Shown here: positions 1 through 7,826 of the stretch, in pieces
How positions within the stretch are numbered: position 1 is the stretch's first letter
How the letters are laid out: each line of letters opens with the position of its first letter
Origin: Tenacibaculum holothuriorum
GTDB lineage: Bacteria > Bacteroidota > Bacteroidia > Flavobacteriales > Flavobacteriaceae
DNA length: 64,000 nt
Reading direction: 5' to 3'
NCBI RefSeq assembly: GCF_002120225.1
Contig: NZ_LAPZ01000002.1
Span: forward strand, 310,001 to 374,000
Translations under genes and position numbers: made by a program
The notes under the pieces: generated by a model
Databases searched by the model: none
Told to the model about the DNA's origin: nothing
The model's input: the letters and a program-made list of their open reading frames with translations, nothing else

Positions 1-1228
1 TATATCTGTTTGTTCCTTGATATATGTTATTATCTCCTCTATTGTAACGAGAATTCCATACTATTTCTAAATCTTCATTACCAAAAGGACGGAAATGTAA
101 AGAAGCATCAAATTTTAATCCGTTTGCTCTATAATCAACTAAGTCTTTTTCTCTATATCCTGTTCTACTAACATTTACACTAGGAATTACAGCATCAGTT
201 CCAACAGGTAAAATTCCTAAACGAACTAAATCTCTTGCAATACCATTAATATTACCAGAAACTTCATCTCCATAAATATTAACACCGTCATAATTTGGGT
301 CTGAACCTAAATCTCCAACTCTTCTAAACCCTCCAGTTTCAACACCTCCAATTCCTGTAGTATTACTTTCATTATCTGCATGCCAGTCTTCACCTTCAAA
401 ATAAGTAAAGTTTACTTTTGCAGCAAATTTATTAGAAAAAGCATGTGCCATTCTAATTCCTACATCGTAAAAATTATTGCTTCCTGCTGCTTCTTGTCTA
501 GTAATTCCTGTTTTAACGTAAGTGCTAATTCCACCGTACTCAAAAGGGTTTTTACTTCTTGCTAATAAGATACCGTTAAATGCATTTGCTCCATAAAGTG
601 CCGATGCTGCTCCTGGTAAAATTTCTACACTTTCTACATCTAGCTCAGAGATACCAGCTAAGTTACCTACTGAGAAGTTAAAGATTGGCACAGAATTGTC
701 TACCCCATCAATTAACTGTACAAAACGAGTGTTTTCAAATGGAGAGAAACCTCTTGTATTTACTGACTTAAATCCGATACTGTTTTCATTAACATCAACT
801 TCTTTTAAGTTTGCTAAATCTTCATAAAACGAGATTGAAGTACCGTTTTTAACATCATTTAATCCTAAACGCTCAATGGTTACAGGAGATTCTATAATTC
901 GTTCAGGAGCTCTCGAAGCAGAAATTACAACTTCGTCTAAAGACAAACTCTCTTTTAGAATTACATTAAGTTCTTGATTTGCATCAGTTACTTCGATGAT
1001 TTCAGTTTTATATCCAACTGCTGAAACCTCTAAAGTAAATGGAAATTTTTCTTGTTTTGTTAAGGTAAAGTTACCGTCAATATCGGTACTAATTCTTTGT
1101 GTAGACGTTTTTACATTAGCACCAGGAAATGGCTCTAAATATTCGTCATAAACTTTACCACTAATAGTTTGTGCTATAGACACAATACTAAATAACATTA
1201 AAAAAACAATAGGTAGTTTTTTAATCAT
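1..1228 (-). CDS. TonB-dependent outer-membrane receptor, N-terminal part (cut by left edge)
   Basis: The gene starts at 1228 and runs off the left edge, leaving 409 codons with no stop. The translation begins with a signal peptide (MIKKLPIVFLMLFSIVSIAQ), followed by a carboxypeptidase-regulatory-like beta-sandwich of about 80 residues and then a TonB-box-like stretch (SLDEVVISASRAPER) and the plug domain. It is clearly a paralogue of the complete receptor at 19410-22337: ESPVTIER, SVNTRGF, VESVEILPGAASALYGANAF and similar blocks match. Receptors of this type import an unknown ligand through the outer membrane, using energy from TonB. A terminator ends the upstream gene (1284-2015), so this gene probably has its own promoter. 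The substrate cannot be told from sequence, and the barrel lies outside the window. Confidence 0.93.
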   Translation of the reverse strand, partial: MIKKLPIVFLMLFSIVSIAQTISGKVYDEYLEPFPGANVKTSTQRISTDIDGNFTLTKQEKFPFTLEVSAVGYKTEIIEVTDANQELNVILKESLSLDEVVISASRAPERIIESPVTIERLGLNDVKNGTSISFYEDLANLKEVDVNENSIGFKSVNTRGFSPFENTRFVQLIDGVDNSVPIFNFSVGNLAGISELDVESVEILPGAASALYGANAFNGILLARSKNPFEYGGISTYVKTGITRQEAAGSNNFYDVGIRMAHAFSNKFAAKVNFTYFEGEDWHADNESNTTGIGGVETGGFRRVGDLGSDPNYDGVNIYGDEVSGNINGIARDLVRLGILPVGTDAVIPSVNVSRTGYREKDLVDYRANGLKFDASLHFRPFGNEDLEIVWNSRYNRGDNNIYQGTNRY

Positions 1229-1261
1229 AAATTAAAGTTTTTGATTATCTGTTGTTACGTA

Positions 1262-1295
1262 TAAAAAGATTGGAAGAATGATTTTATTCTTCCAA
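1262..1295 (-). terminator. Intrinsic terminator of the TonB-C-domain gene
   Basis: A perfect 10-bp stem TTGGAAGAAT/ATTCTTCCAA (1270-1279 with 1286-1295) with a 6-nt loop is followed on the minus strand by TCTTTTTA. It includes the stop codon of the gene ending at 1284. It separates that gene from the receptor gene starting at 1228. Confidence 0.75.
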
Positions 1296-2015
1296 CGAAA
1301 ATGAAATAGGGAATCCGTATTTTACTGAAGTTCTTTCACCGTTTTTCTTTGCAGGAATAAATCTTGGTAATTGAGCAACTACTCTTTTAGCTTCCTCATT
1401 TAAGATCTCTCCTCCTTTTGGCCCTAGAGTTTTCACATTAGAAATGTTTCCATTTCTATCGATAACGAAACGAATCCAAACATCTCCTTGAATTCTTTCT
1501 CTTACTGCTTGCCCTGGATAACGGAAATATTTTTGAATATGCTTAATCATTTCCATGTTAAAGCAATCCATTCTATCTCCTTTACTTGAGTTTCTACATT
1601 CTTCAAATAAAGGAATTTTATCTACAGCACTAAATTTTTGTGCTTTTTTTAATTCTTCTACAGATAAATTACTTGTTAAACTCTTAATATTATCTTTCTT
1701 TAAAGCTAAAGAATTTGTTAATGCAGAGTTGTTAACTGTATTATTTACTCCAGAGGTGTTTAAATTATTAATACCACCTGCTACAGAACGCTTTTTAACA
1801 GCTTCTCTCTTTTTTAGATATCTACTTCTAGATGAAGATACTTTAACAGTAATTTGTCTTGATTTTTTATCTTTTGATTTTTTAGAATCTTTAATAGTAC
1901 ACTTAGTAATACTATTAGCATCAAAAGAATCTTCTGGTGCTTCACACACTTCTTTTTGAGCCATTAAGCTCAACGAAAAAGAAGAAGTTAATATTAAAAA
2001 TAATAACTTTCTCAT
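1284..2015 (-). CDS. Secreted TonB C-terminal-domain protein
   Basis: 243 residues. The N-terminus is a signal peptide (MRKLLFLILTSSFSLSLMAQ), not the long uncleaved anchor plus proline-rich linker of a classical TonB. A basic, low-complexity middle follows, and residues from about 155 to the end form a TonB-C-like domain: YFRYPGQAVRERIQGDVWIRF, EEAKRVVAQLPRFIPAKKNG and a final sheet strand. A cysteine pair (FEEC and DCFN) precedes the domain, as in other Bacteroidota TonB-like proteins. A paralogue lies next door at 2368-3054 and a third at 60650-61426. Annotation pipelines usually call this energy transducer TonB. With no membrane anchor visible I see it as a periplasmic or envelope protein whose partner is unknown. 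A good promoter lies at 2155-2184. Confidence 0.85.
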   Translation of the reverse strand: MRKLLFLILTSSFSLSLMAQKEVCEAPEDSFDANSITKCTIKDSKKSKDKKSRQITVKVSSSRSRYLKKREAVKKRSVAGGINNLNTSGVNNTVNNSALTNSLALKKDNIKSLTSNLSVEELKKAQKFSAVDKIPLFEECRNSSKGDRMDCFNMEMIKHIQKYFRYPGQAVRERIQGDVWIRFVIDRNGNISNVKTLGPKGGEILNEEAKRVVAQLPRFIPAKKNGERTSVKYGFPISFSLEE

Positions 2016-2154
2016 ACTTTGGGAGGGTATTAGGGTTACTCAAATAATAATTAAAAACAGATAGTAGGTCGATCAATCTATTAATAACTTTCACTAAGAT
2101 TTACTTTTTTCAACTCTTATGGAAAACCCAAAAAAGCTAAGCTCTTAGAACCTA

Positions 2155-2184
2155 CAAACTTACACTATTTTTCACTAATTCCAA
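2155..2184 (-). promoter_or_regulatory. Bacteroidota-type promoter for the 1284-2015 gene
   Basis: Read on the minus strand, TTG (2184-2182) is followed after exactly 19 nt by TAAGTTTG (2162-2155). This matches the known Bacteroidota primary sigma consensus TTTG-N19-TANNTTTG. It predicts a 5' leader of roughly 130-140 nt for the gene starting at 2015. The rest of the 2016-2367 gap holds only this leader and the terminator of the next gene. Confidence 0.6.
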
Positions 2185-2310
2185 TTTTTTAACACTCTCC
2201 TATTAAACTTTTAACATATTCCTATGCTTTTAGTAGGCTTATTTTGTTAATCTCACAAAAAACTAAGAAATAGTTTATTTTTCTTTGTTTTATTTAACTT
2301 TTATTGCAAT

Positions 2311-2349
2311 AAAAAAGACAGTGTTTTAACATAAAACACTGTCTTTTTT
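2311..2349 (-). terminator. Intrinsic terminator after the 2368-3054 gene
   Basis: A long hairpin, AAAAAAGACAGTGTTTTA with its reverse complement and a short loop, ends in a T-run in either direction. It lies 20 bp past the stop of the minus-strand gene ending at 2368. Confidence 0.85.
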
Positions 2350-2367
2350 ATTATTTTTTTAAATTAT

Positions 2368-3054
2368 TTACTGTAAACGGTAGTTTATAGGAAATGTATA
2401 TACAACATTTGTAACTTTTCCTTTATGCTTTCCTGGAATAAATTTTGGAAGCTTTTTAACAACTCTTATCGCTTCTTTTTCTAACAACTTACCATTTTCT
2501 GGTCCTATAGTTTGGATGTTTTTTATTTCTCCTCTTTCGTTTATAACAAAGCTTACCCAAACATCTCCTTCAATTTCTTCTAAGAATGCTTTTTCTGGAT
2601 ACGTTAAATTCATTACTATATGATTACGCATCTCGTAATTAAAACATTCTTCTTTATCCATAAAATCTCCTTCACAATTTGCAAATTGAGGTATCTCTTC
2701 AACAGTATCAAAAGAAACTCCATTGGTAGTTTTTTCAAAAGCATTTAAAACTAATGCTACTTGTTTTATATTATTTTTAAGTGAAGACGCATCTGTTTCT
2801 GAAACCCCAGAAGTATTTAAACTTTCAATCCCTACAGCCTTATTTCTTCTTTGAATTCTTTTCTTTAGGTATCTTTTGCTAACTACAGCAACTTTCGACA
2901 CCTTTTTGTCTCCTAACTTTTTAACCTCAACATTACACTTGTTAATTGTAAAATCGTCTTCAATCTTGGTTTCTGAACTTTCGCACACTTCTTGAGCAAA
3001 GAAATTACTCGTGCTAAAAAGTAGCATTATTACTATGATAAATCTTTTTTTCAT
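2368..3054 (-). CDS. Secreted TonB C-terminal-domain protein (paralogue)
   Basis: 228 residues with signal peptide MKKRFIIVIMLLFSTSNFFAQ. The middle carries KRYLKKR and a SLNTSGVSETD stretch shared with the neighbour at 1284-2015 (LNTSGVNNT). The C-terminal half is a TonB-C-like domain with LTYPEKAFLEEIEGDVWVSF and EAIRVVKKLPKFIPGKHKG. The cysteine pair before the domain (FANC and EECFN) is kept. The two neighbours are therefore an old tandem duplication. No transmembrane anchor is seen after the signal peptide. The function is probably in the envelope; coupling to ExbB/ExbD is not supported by the sequence. Confidence 0.85.
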   Translation of the reverse strand: MKKRFIIVIMLLFSTSNFFAQEVCESSETKIEDDFTINKCNVEVKKLGDKKVSKVAVVSKRYLKKRIQRRNKAVGIESLNTSGVSETDASSLKNNIKQVALVLNAFEKTTNGVSFDTVEEIPQFANCEGDFMDKEECFNYEMRNHIVMNLTYPEKAFLEEIEGDVWVSFVINERGEIKNIQTIGPENGKLLEKEAIRVVKKLPKFIPGKHKGKVTNVVYTFPINYRLQ

Positions 3055-3120
3055 AACCTAGTTATTAATTATAATGTAGCATCTATTCTTCTAAAAAAGA
3101 GAAATAGATTAACATAGAAT

Positions 3121-3150
3121 AAAAAACCGACTAATAGCGTGAAGCTATTA
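3121..3150 (-). terminator. Small hairpin with T-run after the 41-residue ORF
   Basis: On the minus strand TAATAGC pairs with GCTATTA (7 bp, 5-nt loop), followed six bases later by TTTTTT. It begins at the stop codon of the candidate small ORF 3148-3273. It may end a short transcript or act as an attenuator in front of the gene starting at 3054. Confidence 0.4.
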
Positions 3151-3273
3151 TCGCTTAACTCTAATTGGAATTAATGTTTTTTGAGAAATAGGTTTTGAGA
3201 AACTAGGACTTCCTAACTTCAATAAAAAAAGATGTAATAAATGAAATGCTTTTTGGGGTTTAAGATTTTTCAT
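3148..3273 (-). CDS. Candidate 41-residue small ORF / leader peptide
   Basis: An ATG at 3273 opens a 41-codon frame beginning MKNLKPQKAFHLLHLFLLKL and ending IPIRVKR; it is basic, with a leucine-rich middle. It has a -7 promoter element (TAATTTTG, 3315-3308), a C-rich leader directly before the start and a hairpin with T-run directly after the stop. Together these look like a discrete short transcription unit. No homologue is known to me. It could be a real microprotein, a leader peptide of the TonB-C gene downstream, or a non-coding transcript that happens to be open. It is the only gene candidate in the 3055-3391 gap. Confidence 0.35.
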   Translation of the reverse strand: MKNLKPQKAFHLLHLFLLKLGSPSFSKPISQKTLIPIRVKR

Positions 3274-3307
3274 TTGGCTGGGGGATTAAGGGTTATTAAT
3301 TGCTTTA

Positions 3308-3315
3308 CAAAATTA
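3308..3315 (-). promoter_or_regulatory. -7 promoter element before the 41-residue ORF
   Basis: On the minus strand TAATTTTG matches TANNTTTG. No TTG lies 19 nt further upstream, so only half of the consensus is present. Transcription would begin near 3300, so that the RNA starts with the AATTAATAACCC...CCCCC leader. Confidence 0.4.
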
Positions 3316-3391
3316 CTTTTTTTTAAGCTTCGATGGATTAAATATAATATTTTTTTATTTAAAAACAAATAATTATCTGTTTTTCTGAATG

Positions 3392-4597
3392 TTACTCAGT
3401 ATATTCTTGGTACAAGAAATCGTTGTAAGGAAAACGTTGAATGTGTATTTTTCTTACTTCTTTATAAACCGTTTCTTTAAACTCTTCTAAATTACCTTTA
3501 TTTAATGCTGAGATAAAAATACTTTCTTTTTGAAGATCATTCATCCAAGTTTTTTTCCAATCTTCTAAAGTATAATGTGCTTTGGTTTTTTCGGTTATCA
3601 AATCATCTTCGTCAATAGTTTGATGTGTATAAGCATCAATTTTATTGAAAACCATAACTGTAGGTTTATCTACACTATCAATTTCACCAAGAATTTTATT
3701 TACTGAAGCAATGTGATCTTCAAAATTTGGATGAGAAATATCTACCACATGTAGTAATAAATCCGCTTCTCGTACCTCATCTAACGTAGATTTAAAAGAC
3801 TCTACTAACTGTGTTGGAAGCTTACGAATAAATCCAACTGTATCGGTCATTAAAAACGGAATGTTTTTTATCACCACTTTTCTTACCGTAGTATCTAACG
3901 TTGCAAACAGTTTATTTTCTGCAAAAACCTCACTTTTACTAACTACATTCATTAAGGTTGATTTCCCAACATTTGTATAACCAACCAATGCAACTCGAAC
4001 CATTTTTCCACGGTTCTTTCGTTGTACAGCCATTTGTTTATCAATAGCTACGAGTTTCTTTTTAAGTAAGGTGATTTTATCTCTAATAATACGACGGTCG
4101 GTTTCTATTTCTGTTTCACCAGGACCACGCATACCAATACCTCCTTTTTGTTTATCAAGGTGAGTCCACATTCGAGTTAATCGAGGTAATAAATATTCGT
4201 ATTGTGCTAATTCTACTTGCGCTTTTGCAGAACTTGTCTGTGCTCTGTTCGCAAAAATATCTAAAATTAAATTGGTTCTATCTAAGATTTTACAATCAAG
4301 AATTCGCTCGATATTTCTTAACTGAGCAGGACTCAATTCGTCATCGAAAATTGCAGTTCCAATATTGTGTGTTTCGATGTATGCTTTTACATCGTCTAAC
4401 TTACCTGTTCCTAAAAAAGTTTTCGGATTTGGCTTCTCTAACTTCTGAACAAAACGCTTCACAGCAACTCCTCCTGCTGTAAGTGTTAAAAACTCTAATT
4501 CATCTAAATATTCTTCCGACTGTTTTTCGTCTTGATGTTGGGTTATAAGTCCTATTAAAACCGCTTTTTCAGAAATTGCTTTTCTAGTTTCTATCAT
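3392..4597 (-). CDS. hflX: GTPase HflX
   Basis: 401 residues, normal for the family. The N-terminal HflX domain (about 1-185) contains the GTGKLDD stretch and the glycine-rich GGIGMRGPGETEIETDRR motif. The G domain follows with Walker A GYTNVGKST, switch II DTVGFI and NKID. HflX binds the 50S subunit and splits stalled or hibernating ribosomes after stress. It lies 20 bp downstream of dxs on the same strand, so co-transcription is likely. However, TAATTTTG at 4612-4605, only 7 bp from the start, could be a private promoter. Confidence 0.97.
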   Translation of the reverse strand: MIETRKAISEKAVLIGLITQHQDEKQSEEYLDELEFLTLTAGGVAVKRFVQKLEKPNPKTFLGTGKLDDVKAYIETHNIGTAIFDDELSPAQLRNIERILDCKILDRTNLILDIFANRAQTSSAKAQVELAQYEYLLPRLTRMWTHLDKQKGGIGMRGPGETEIETDRRIIRDKITLLKKKLVAIDKQMAVQRKNRGKMVRVALVGYTNVGKSTLMNVVSKSEVFAENKLFATLDTTVRKVVIKNIPFLMTDTVGFIRKLPTQLVESFKSTLDEVREADLLLHVVDISHPNFEDHIASVNKILGEIDSVDKPTVMVFNKIDAYTHQTIDEDDLITEKTKAHYTLEDWKKTWMNDLQKESIFISALNKGNLEEFKETVYKEVRKIHIQRFPYNDFLYQEYTE

Positions 4598-4617
4598 AAG
4601 GATGCAAAATTACGAAT

Positions 4618-6378
4618 TTATTGCAATTGCTTCTCTATAGATGCTACATCTAAACCACATTGTTTTTGAAGTTCTTCAACTGTGCCATGATGAATAAACT
4701 TATCTGGAACACCTACTATTTTAATCTTATTTTTATAATTTTTGTTAGACGCGAATTCGCTAATGACGCTTCCAAAACCTCCCTGTACAGTTCCGTCTTC
4801 AATAGTAATAATGGTGTTGTGTTTTTTAAAAACCGAATGAAGTAATTCTTCATCTAAAGGTTTTACAAAACGCATGTCGTAATGTGCTATTTCATCTTTA
4901 TGTTCACAATTATCAATTGCTTTGGTAACATTATTAGCTATTGTACCTATGGTTAAAACGGCTACATTCTCTCCTTCTTTTAAACAAAGACCTTTACCAA
5001 TTTCAATTTTTGAAAATGGAACTTGCCAATTTTCAATTTCACCTTTTCCTCTTGGATAACGAATCGCCATAGGCTGCTGTAACCCTAATTGAGCGGTGTA
5101 TAAAATATTACGAAGTTCTATTTCATTTCTTGGAGCAAAAACAATCATATTAGGAATGCATCGCAAATAAGCTATATCGAAAACTCCATGATGCGTCGCT
5201 CCATCTTGACCAACTAATCCTGCTCTATCTAAACAAAAAATTACAGGTAAATTTTGCAATGCAACATCGTGAATTATTTGGTCATAAGCTCTTTGTAAAA
5301 ATGTAGAATACACATTACAAAACGGAATTAACCCTTCTGTAACCATACCTGCAGCTAATGTTACTGCGTGTTGTTCGGCGATTCCCACATCAAAAGTTCT
5401 TTCAGGTAATTCTTCTAACATAAACTTTAAAGAACTTCCTGTTAACATTGCTGGCGTAATTCCTACAATTTTCTCATTCTGTTTTGCCAACTCTACTATC
5501 GTTTTTCCAAATACATCTTGAAACTTCGTATACTTACTTGCTTGTTTTGGCAAAACCTCTCCCGAAATTTTATCAAATTTACCCGGAGCATGATATTGTA
5601 CTTGATTTTCTTCCGCCTGCTTTAATCCTTTTCCTTTTGTAGTAATTACGTGCAAGAATTTAGGTCCTTTTACTTCTTTTAAACGATTCAGTTCTCTCAA
5701 TAATTCCTCAAAATTGTGTCCGTCGATTGGACCTGAATAATCAAAGTTTAAAGCTTCAAAAATATTGTGTTGCTCTACATCGTTTCGAGTAGATTTTATT
5801 CTTGTTAAATAATCTTTTAACGCTCCTACCGACGGATCAATCCCGATTGCATTGTCATTTAAAATCACTAATAAACTGGCATCGGTATCTCCTGCATGGT
5901 TTAAGGCTTCAAAAGCCATTCCGCTAGCAATGGAAGCATCTCCAATTATTGCAATATGATGTTTTTCATTTTGTTGAAGTTGAGACGCAATTGCCATCCC
6001 TAAAGCTGCCGATATTGAAGTAGAAGAATGTCCTACACCAAAAGTATCGTATTCGCTTTCACTTCTCTTTGGAAAACCAGAAATTCCATCTAATTGTCGA
6101 TTGGTATGAAAAACATCTTTTCTTCCTGTTAAAATTTTATGTCCGTAAGCTTGATGACCAACATCCCAAACCAATAAATCATCTGGAGTGTTAAAAACAT
6201 AATGCAAAGCAATTGTTAATTCAACCACACCTAAACTTGCTCCTAAATGTCCTTCTTTCGTAGCCACAACATCTATAATAAATGCCCTCAATTCTTTTGC
6301 TAACTGTGGAAGTTGTTCTACTGTAAGATTCCTTAATTCTTTAGGATAATTTATGTTTTGTAACAAGGTGTTTTCCAT
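4618..6378 (-). CDS. dxs: 1-deoxy-D-xylulose-5-phosphate synthase
   Basis: 586 residues from ATG 6378. The frame is open to 6468, but those extra 30 residues overlap the rsmI start and look non-coding, and MENTLLQNINYPKELRNL fits the family start. The enzyme condenses pyruvate and glyceraldehyde-3-phosphate to DXP, the first step of the MEP isoprenoid pathway, using thiamine diphosphate. Visible features are HLGASLGVVELTIALHYVF, the ThDP-binding GDASIASGMAFEALNHAG...LNDN region, and the transketolase pyrimidine-domain EQHAVTLAAG and DRAGLVGQDGATHHG motifs. It is the first gene of a likely dxs-hflX unit and is divergent from rsmI. Confidence 0.97.
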   Translation of the reverse strand: MENTLLQNINYPKELRNLTVEQLPQLAKELRAFIIDVVATKEGHLGASLGVVELTIALHYVFNTPDDLLVWDVGHQAYGHKILTGRKDVFHTNRQLDGISGFPKRSESEYDTFGVGHSSTSISAALGMAIASQLQQNEKHHIAIIGDASIASGMAFEALNHAGDTDASLLVILNDNAIGIDPSVGALKDYLTRIKSTRNDVEQHNIFEALNFDYSGPIDGHNFEELLRELNRLKEVKGPKFLHVITTKGKGLKQAEENQVQYHAPGKFDKISGEVLPKQASKYTKFQDVFGKTIVELAKQNEKIVGITPAMLTGSSLKFMLEELPERTFDVGIAEQHAVTLAAGMVTEGLIPFCNVYSTFLQRAYDQIIHDVALQNLPVIFCLDRAGLVGQDGATHHGVFDIAYLRCIPNMIVFAPRNEIELRNILYTAQLGLQQPMAIRYPRGKGEIENWQVPFSKIEIGKGLCLKEGENVAVLTIGTIANNVTKAIDNCEHKDEIAHYDMRFVKPLDEELLHSVFKKHNTIITIEDGTVQGGFGSVISEFASNKNYKNKIKIVGVPDKFIHHGTVEELQKQCGLDVASIEKQLQ

Positions 6379-6382
6379 GTCG

Positions 6383-6390
6383 CAAAAGTA
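6383..6390 (-). promoter_or_regulatory. -7 promoter element four bases from the dxs start
   Basis: TACTTTTG on the minus strand matches TANNTTTG and is separated from the dxs ATG by only CGAC. With a transcription start a few bases after the element, the mRNA would have almost no leader. No TTG lies at the ideal 19-nt distance. Confidence 0.45.
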
Positions 6391-6431
6391 CAAAAAGCTT
6401 GCTATTAGACTTAGAAAAGCATAAAACTTTG

Positions 6432-6439
6432 TAGTTTTG
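6432..6439 (+). promoter_or_regulatory. -7 promoter element four bases from the rsmI start
   Basis: TAGTTTTG matches TANNTTTG and is followed by CTGT and then the rsmI ATG. This is the same 4-nt spacing as for dxs and glyS, which suggests leaderless or nearly leaderless mRNA. No -33 TTG stands at the ideal distance. Confidence 0.45.
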
Positions 6440-6443
6440 CTGT

Positions 6444-7115
6444 ATGAGCAAATTGTATTTAGTACCAACTCCTATTGGAAATTTAGAAGACATCACTTTT
6501 CGCGCTATTTCTGTATTAAAGGAAGTAGATTATATTTTAGCTGAAGATACTCGCACAAGCGGAAAGTTATTAAAGCATTTTGAAATTGACACACCTATGC
6601 AATCGCATCACATGCACAACGAGCATAAAACAGTAGATACAATTGTGAAACGTTTACAAAATGGTGAAACATTTGCTTTAATTTCTGATGCTGGTACTCC
6701 TGCAATTTCCGATCCTGGTTTTTTATTAAGTAGAGCTTGTGTACAAAACAACATAGAGATTGAATGTTTACCTGGTGCTACTGCTTTTGTTCCTGCATTA
6801 GTAAATTCTGGGTTGCCCAACGATAAGTTTGTATTTGAAGGTTTTTTACCTGTTAAAAAAGGTAGACAAACTCGTTTGAAATTCTTAGCGGAAGAAAGCC
6901 GCACTATGATTTTTTACGAAAGTCCGCACAAGTTATTAAAAACCTTAACTCATTTCTCTGAATATTTTGGAGAAGATCGACAAATATCAGTTTCTAGAGA
7001 ATTGACAAAATTATTTGAAGAAACCAAACGAGGAAGTATAAAACAAGTTTTATCATATTTCACAACAAAACCCGCCAAAGGTGAAATTGTAATCGTCGTT
7101 GACGGGAAAAAATAA
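6444..7115 (+). CDS. rsmI: 16S rRNA (cytidine-1402-2'-O)-methyltransferase
   Basis: 223 residues of the tetrapyrrole-methylase fold. The family signatures are present: LYLVPTPIGNLEDITFRA at the N-terminus, LAEDTRTSGKLLKHF, SDAGTPAISDPGF and FYESPHKL. RsmI puts the 2'-O-methyl group on C1402 in the ribosomal P site, using SAM. It is somewhat shorter than the E. coli protein because the C-terminal extension is absent, as is usual in Bacteroidota. It is transcribed away from dxs and converges on the HAAS array with a 6-bp gap. Confidence 0.96.
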   Translation: MSKLYLVPTPIGNLEDITFRAISVLKEVDYILAEDTRTSGKLLKHFEIDTPMQSHHMHNEHKTVDTIVKRLQNGETFALISDAGTPAISDPGFLLSRACVQNNIEIECLPGATAFVPALVNSGLPNDKFVFEGFLPVKKGRQTRLKFLAEESRTMIFYESPHKLLKTLTHFSEYFGEDRQISVSRELTKLFEETKRGSIKQVLSYFTTKPAKGEIVIVVDGKK

Positions 7116-7121
7116 TTTTTC

Positions 7122-7826
7122 TTAATTAGCAATTAATTTATATTCTGGATAATGTTTTTCTAGTAATTCTTCAGATTTCTGAGGAATTACAATTAACGTT
7201 ATATAAGAAACTAGTATAGTTAACACCACCATAAGTGAGACGAAAAACCTTCTTAATTCACTCATTTCTATCAACTCTTTATTATTAGGAAGGGAAAATT
7301 CAAACGCATAAAACATAATAAGAACAACACTACCAATTCCTTGAGCCATCATTATATCTTCTAACATCCATTTTTTTCCTGTTTTTGAAGTTTTGTCCTT
7401 GATTTTCTTTTTAAACTGATATATTTTAAATAATTCAATAAAAATTATAGTAAAATAAACTGCCATATAAAGATTATACGCTTGGGAAAATTCTTGAAGC
7501 TGATAAAAAATAACAAATAACATTATAGTAACTGCTATTTTAGGAAGTTTAAACCACTCTTTAACAAAGCTTAAAATAAGTTTAAAGTATTTTTTATTCA
7601 TTTGTTTTTGCTTCTCTTCCACCACATTCATAAAACCGAAAACACCAAACTTTTTAAATGACTTATCTCTAGCTTGTTCAAAAGTTAATGCTGGGAATCT
7701 CTCCCATATTTGTTCAATATCATTTGCTAAATGATCTACCAACTCTGTTTGTACATCGTAATGCTCAACATAATGCTGACGTGTAAAACTGTATAAATCT
7801 TGTATTTGTTGATCGTTTAATTTCAT
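7122..7826 (-). CDS. HAAS-like N-terminal domain membrane protein, array member 4
   Basis: 234 residues. The N-terminal 60 or so residues match the helical pattern shared by all four genes of the array (YDVQTELVDHLANDIEQ followed by an FKKFGVFG helix), as in HAAS (HTH-associated alpha-helical signalling) domains. Four or so transmembrane helices follow (about 95-120, 122-140, 170-190, 205-225). Its start overlaps the stop of the upstream gene by one base, so translation is probably coupled. Proteins of this kind accompany PadR regulators, and the biochemical role is unknown. It is the last gene of the padR operon. Confidence 0.75.
   Translation of the reverse strand: MKLNDQQIQDLYSFTRQHYVEHYDVQTELVDHLANDIEQIWERFPALTFEQARDKSFKKFGVFGFMNVVEEKQKQMNKKYFKLILSFVKEWFKLPKIAVTIMLFVIFYQLQEFSQAYNLYMAVYFTIIFIELFKIYQFKKKIKDKTSKTGKKWMLEDIMMAQGIGSVVLIMFYAFEFSLPNNKELIEMSELRRFFVSLMVVLTILVSYITLIVIPQKSEELLEKHYPEYKLIAN

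Noticed and set aside
1555..1959. 134-codon plus-strand ORF antisense to the TonB-C gene
   Set aside because: It lies fully inside the opposite-strand gene, which has a signal peptide, a recognisable domain and its own promoter and terminator. The antisense product has no recognisable features.
6379..6468. N-terminal extension of Dxs to 6468
   Set aside because: The extension overlaps the rsmI start and promoter, and Dxs homologues begin near MENTLLQ.
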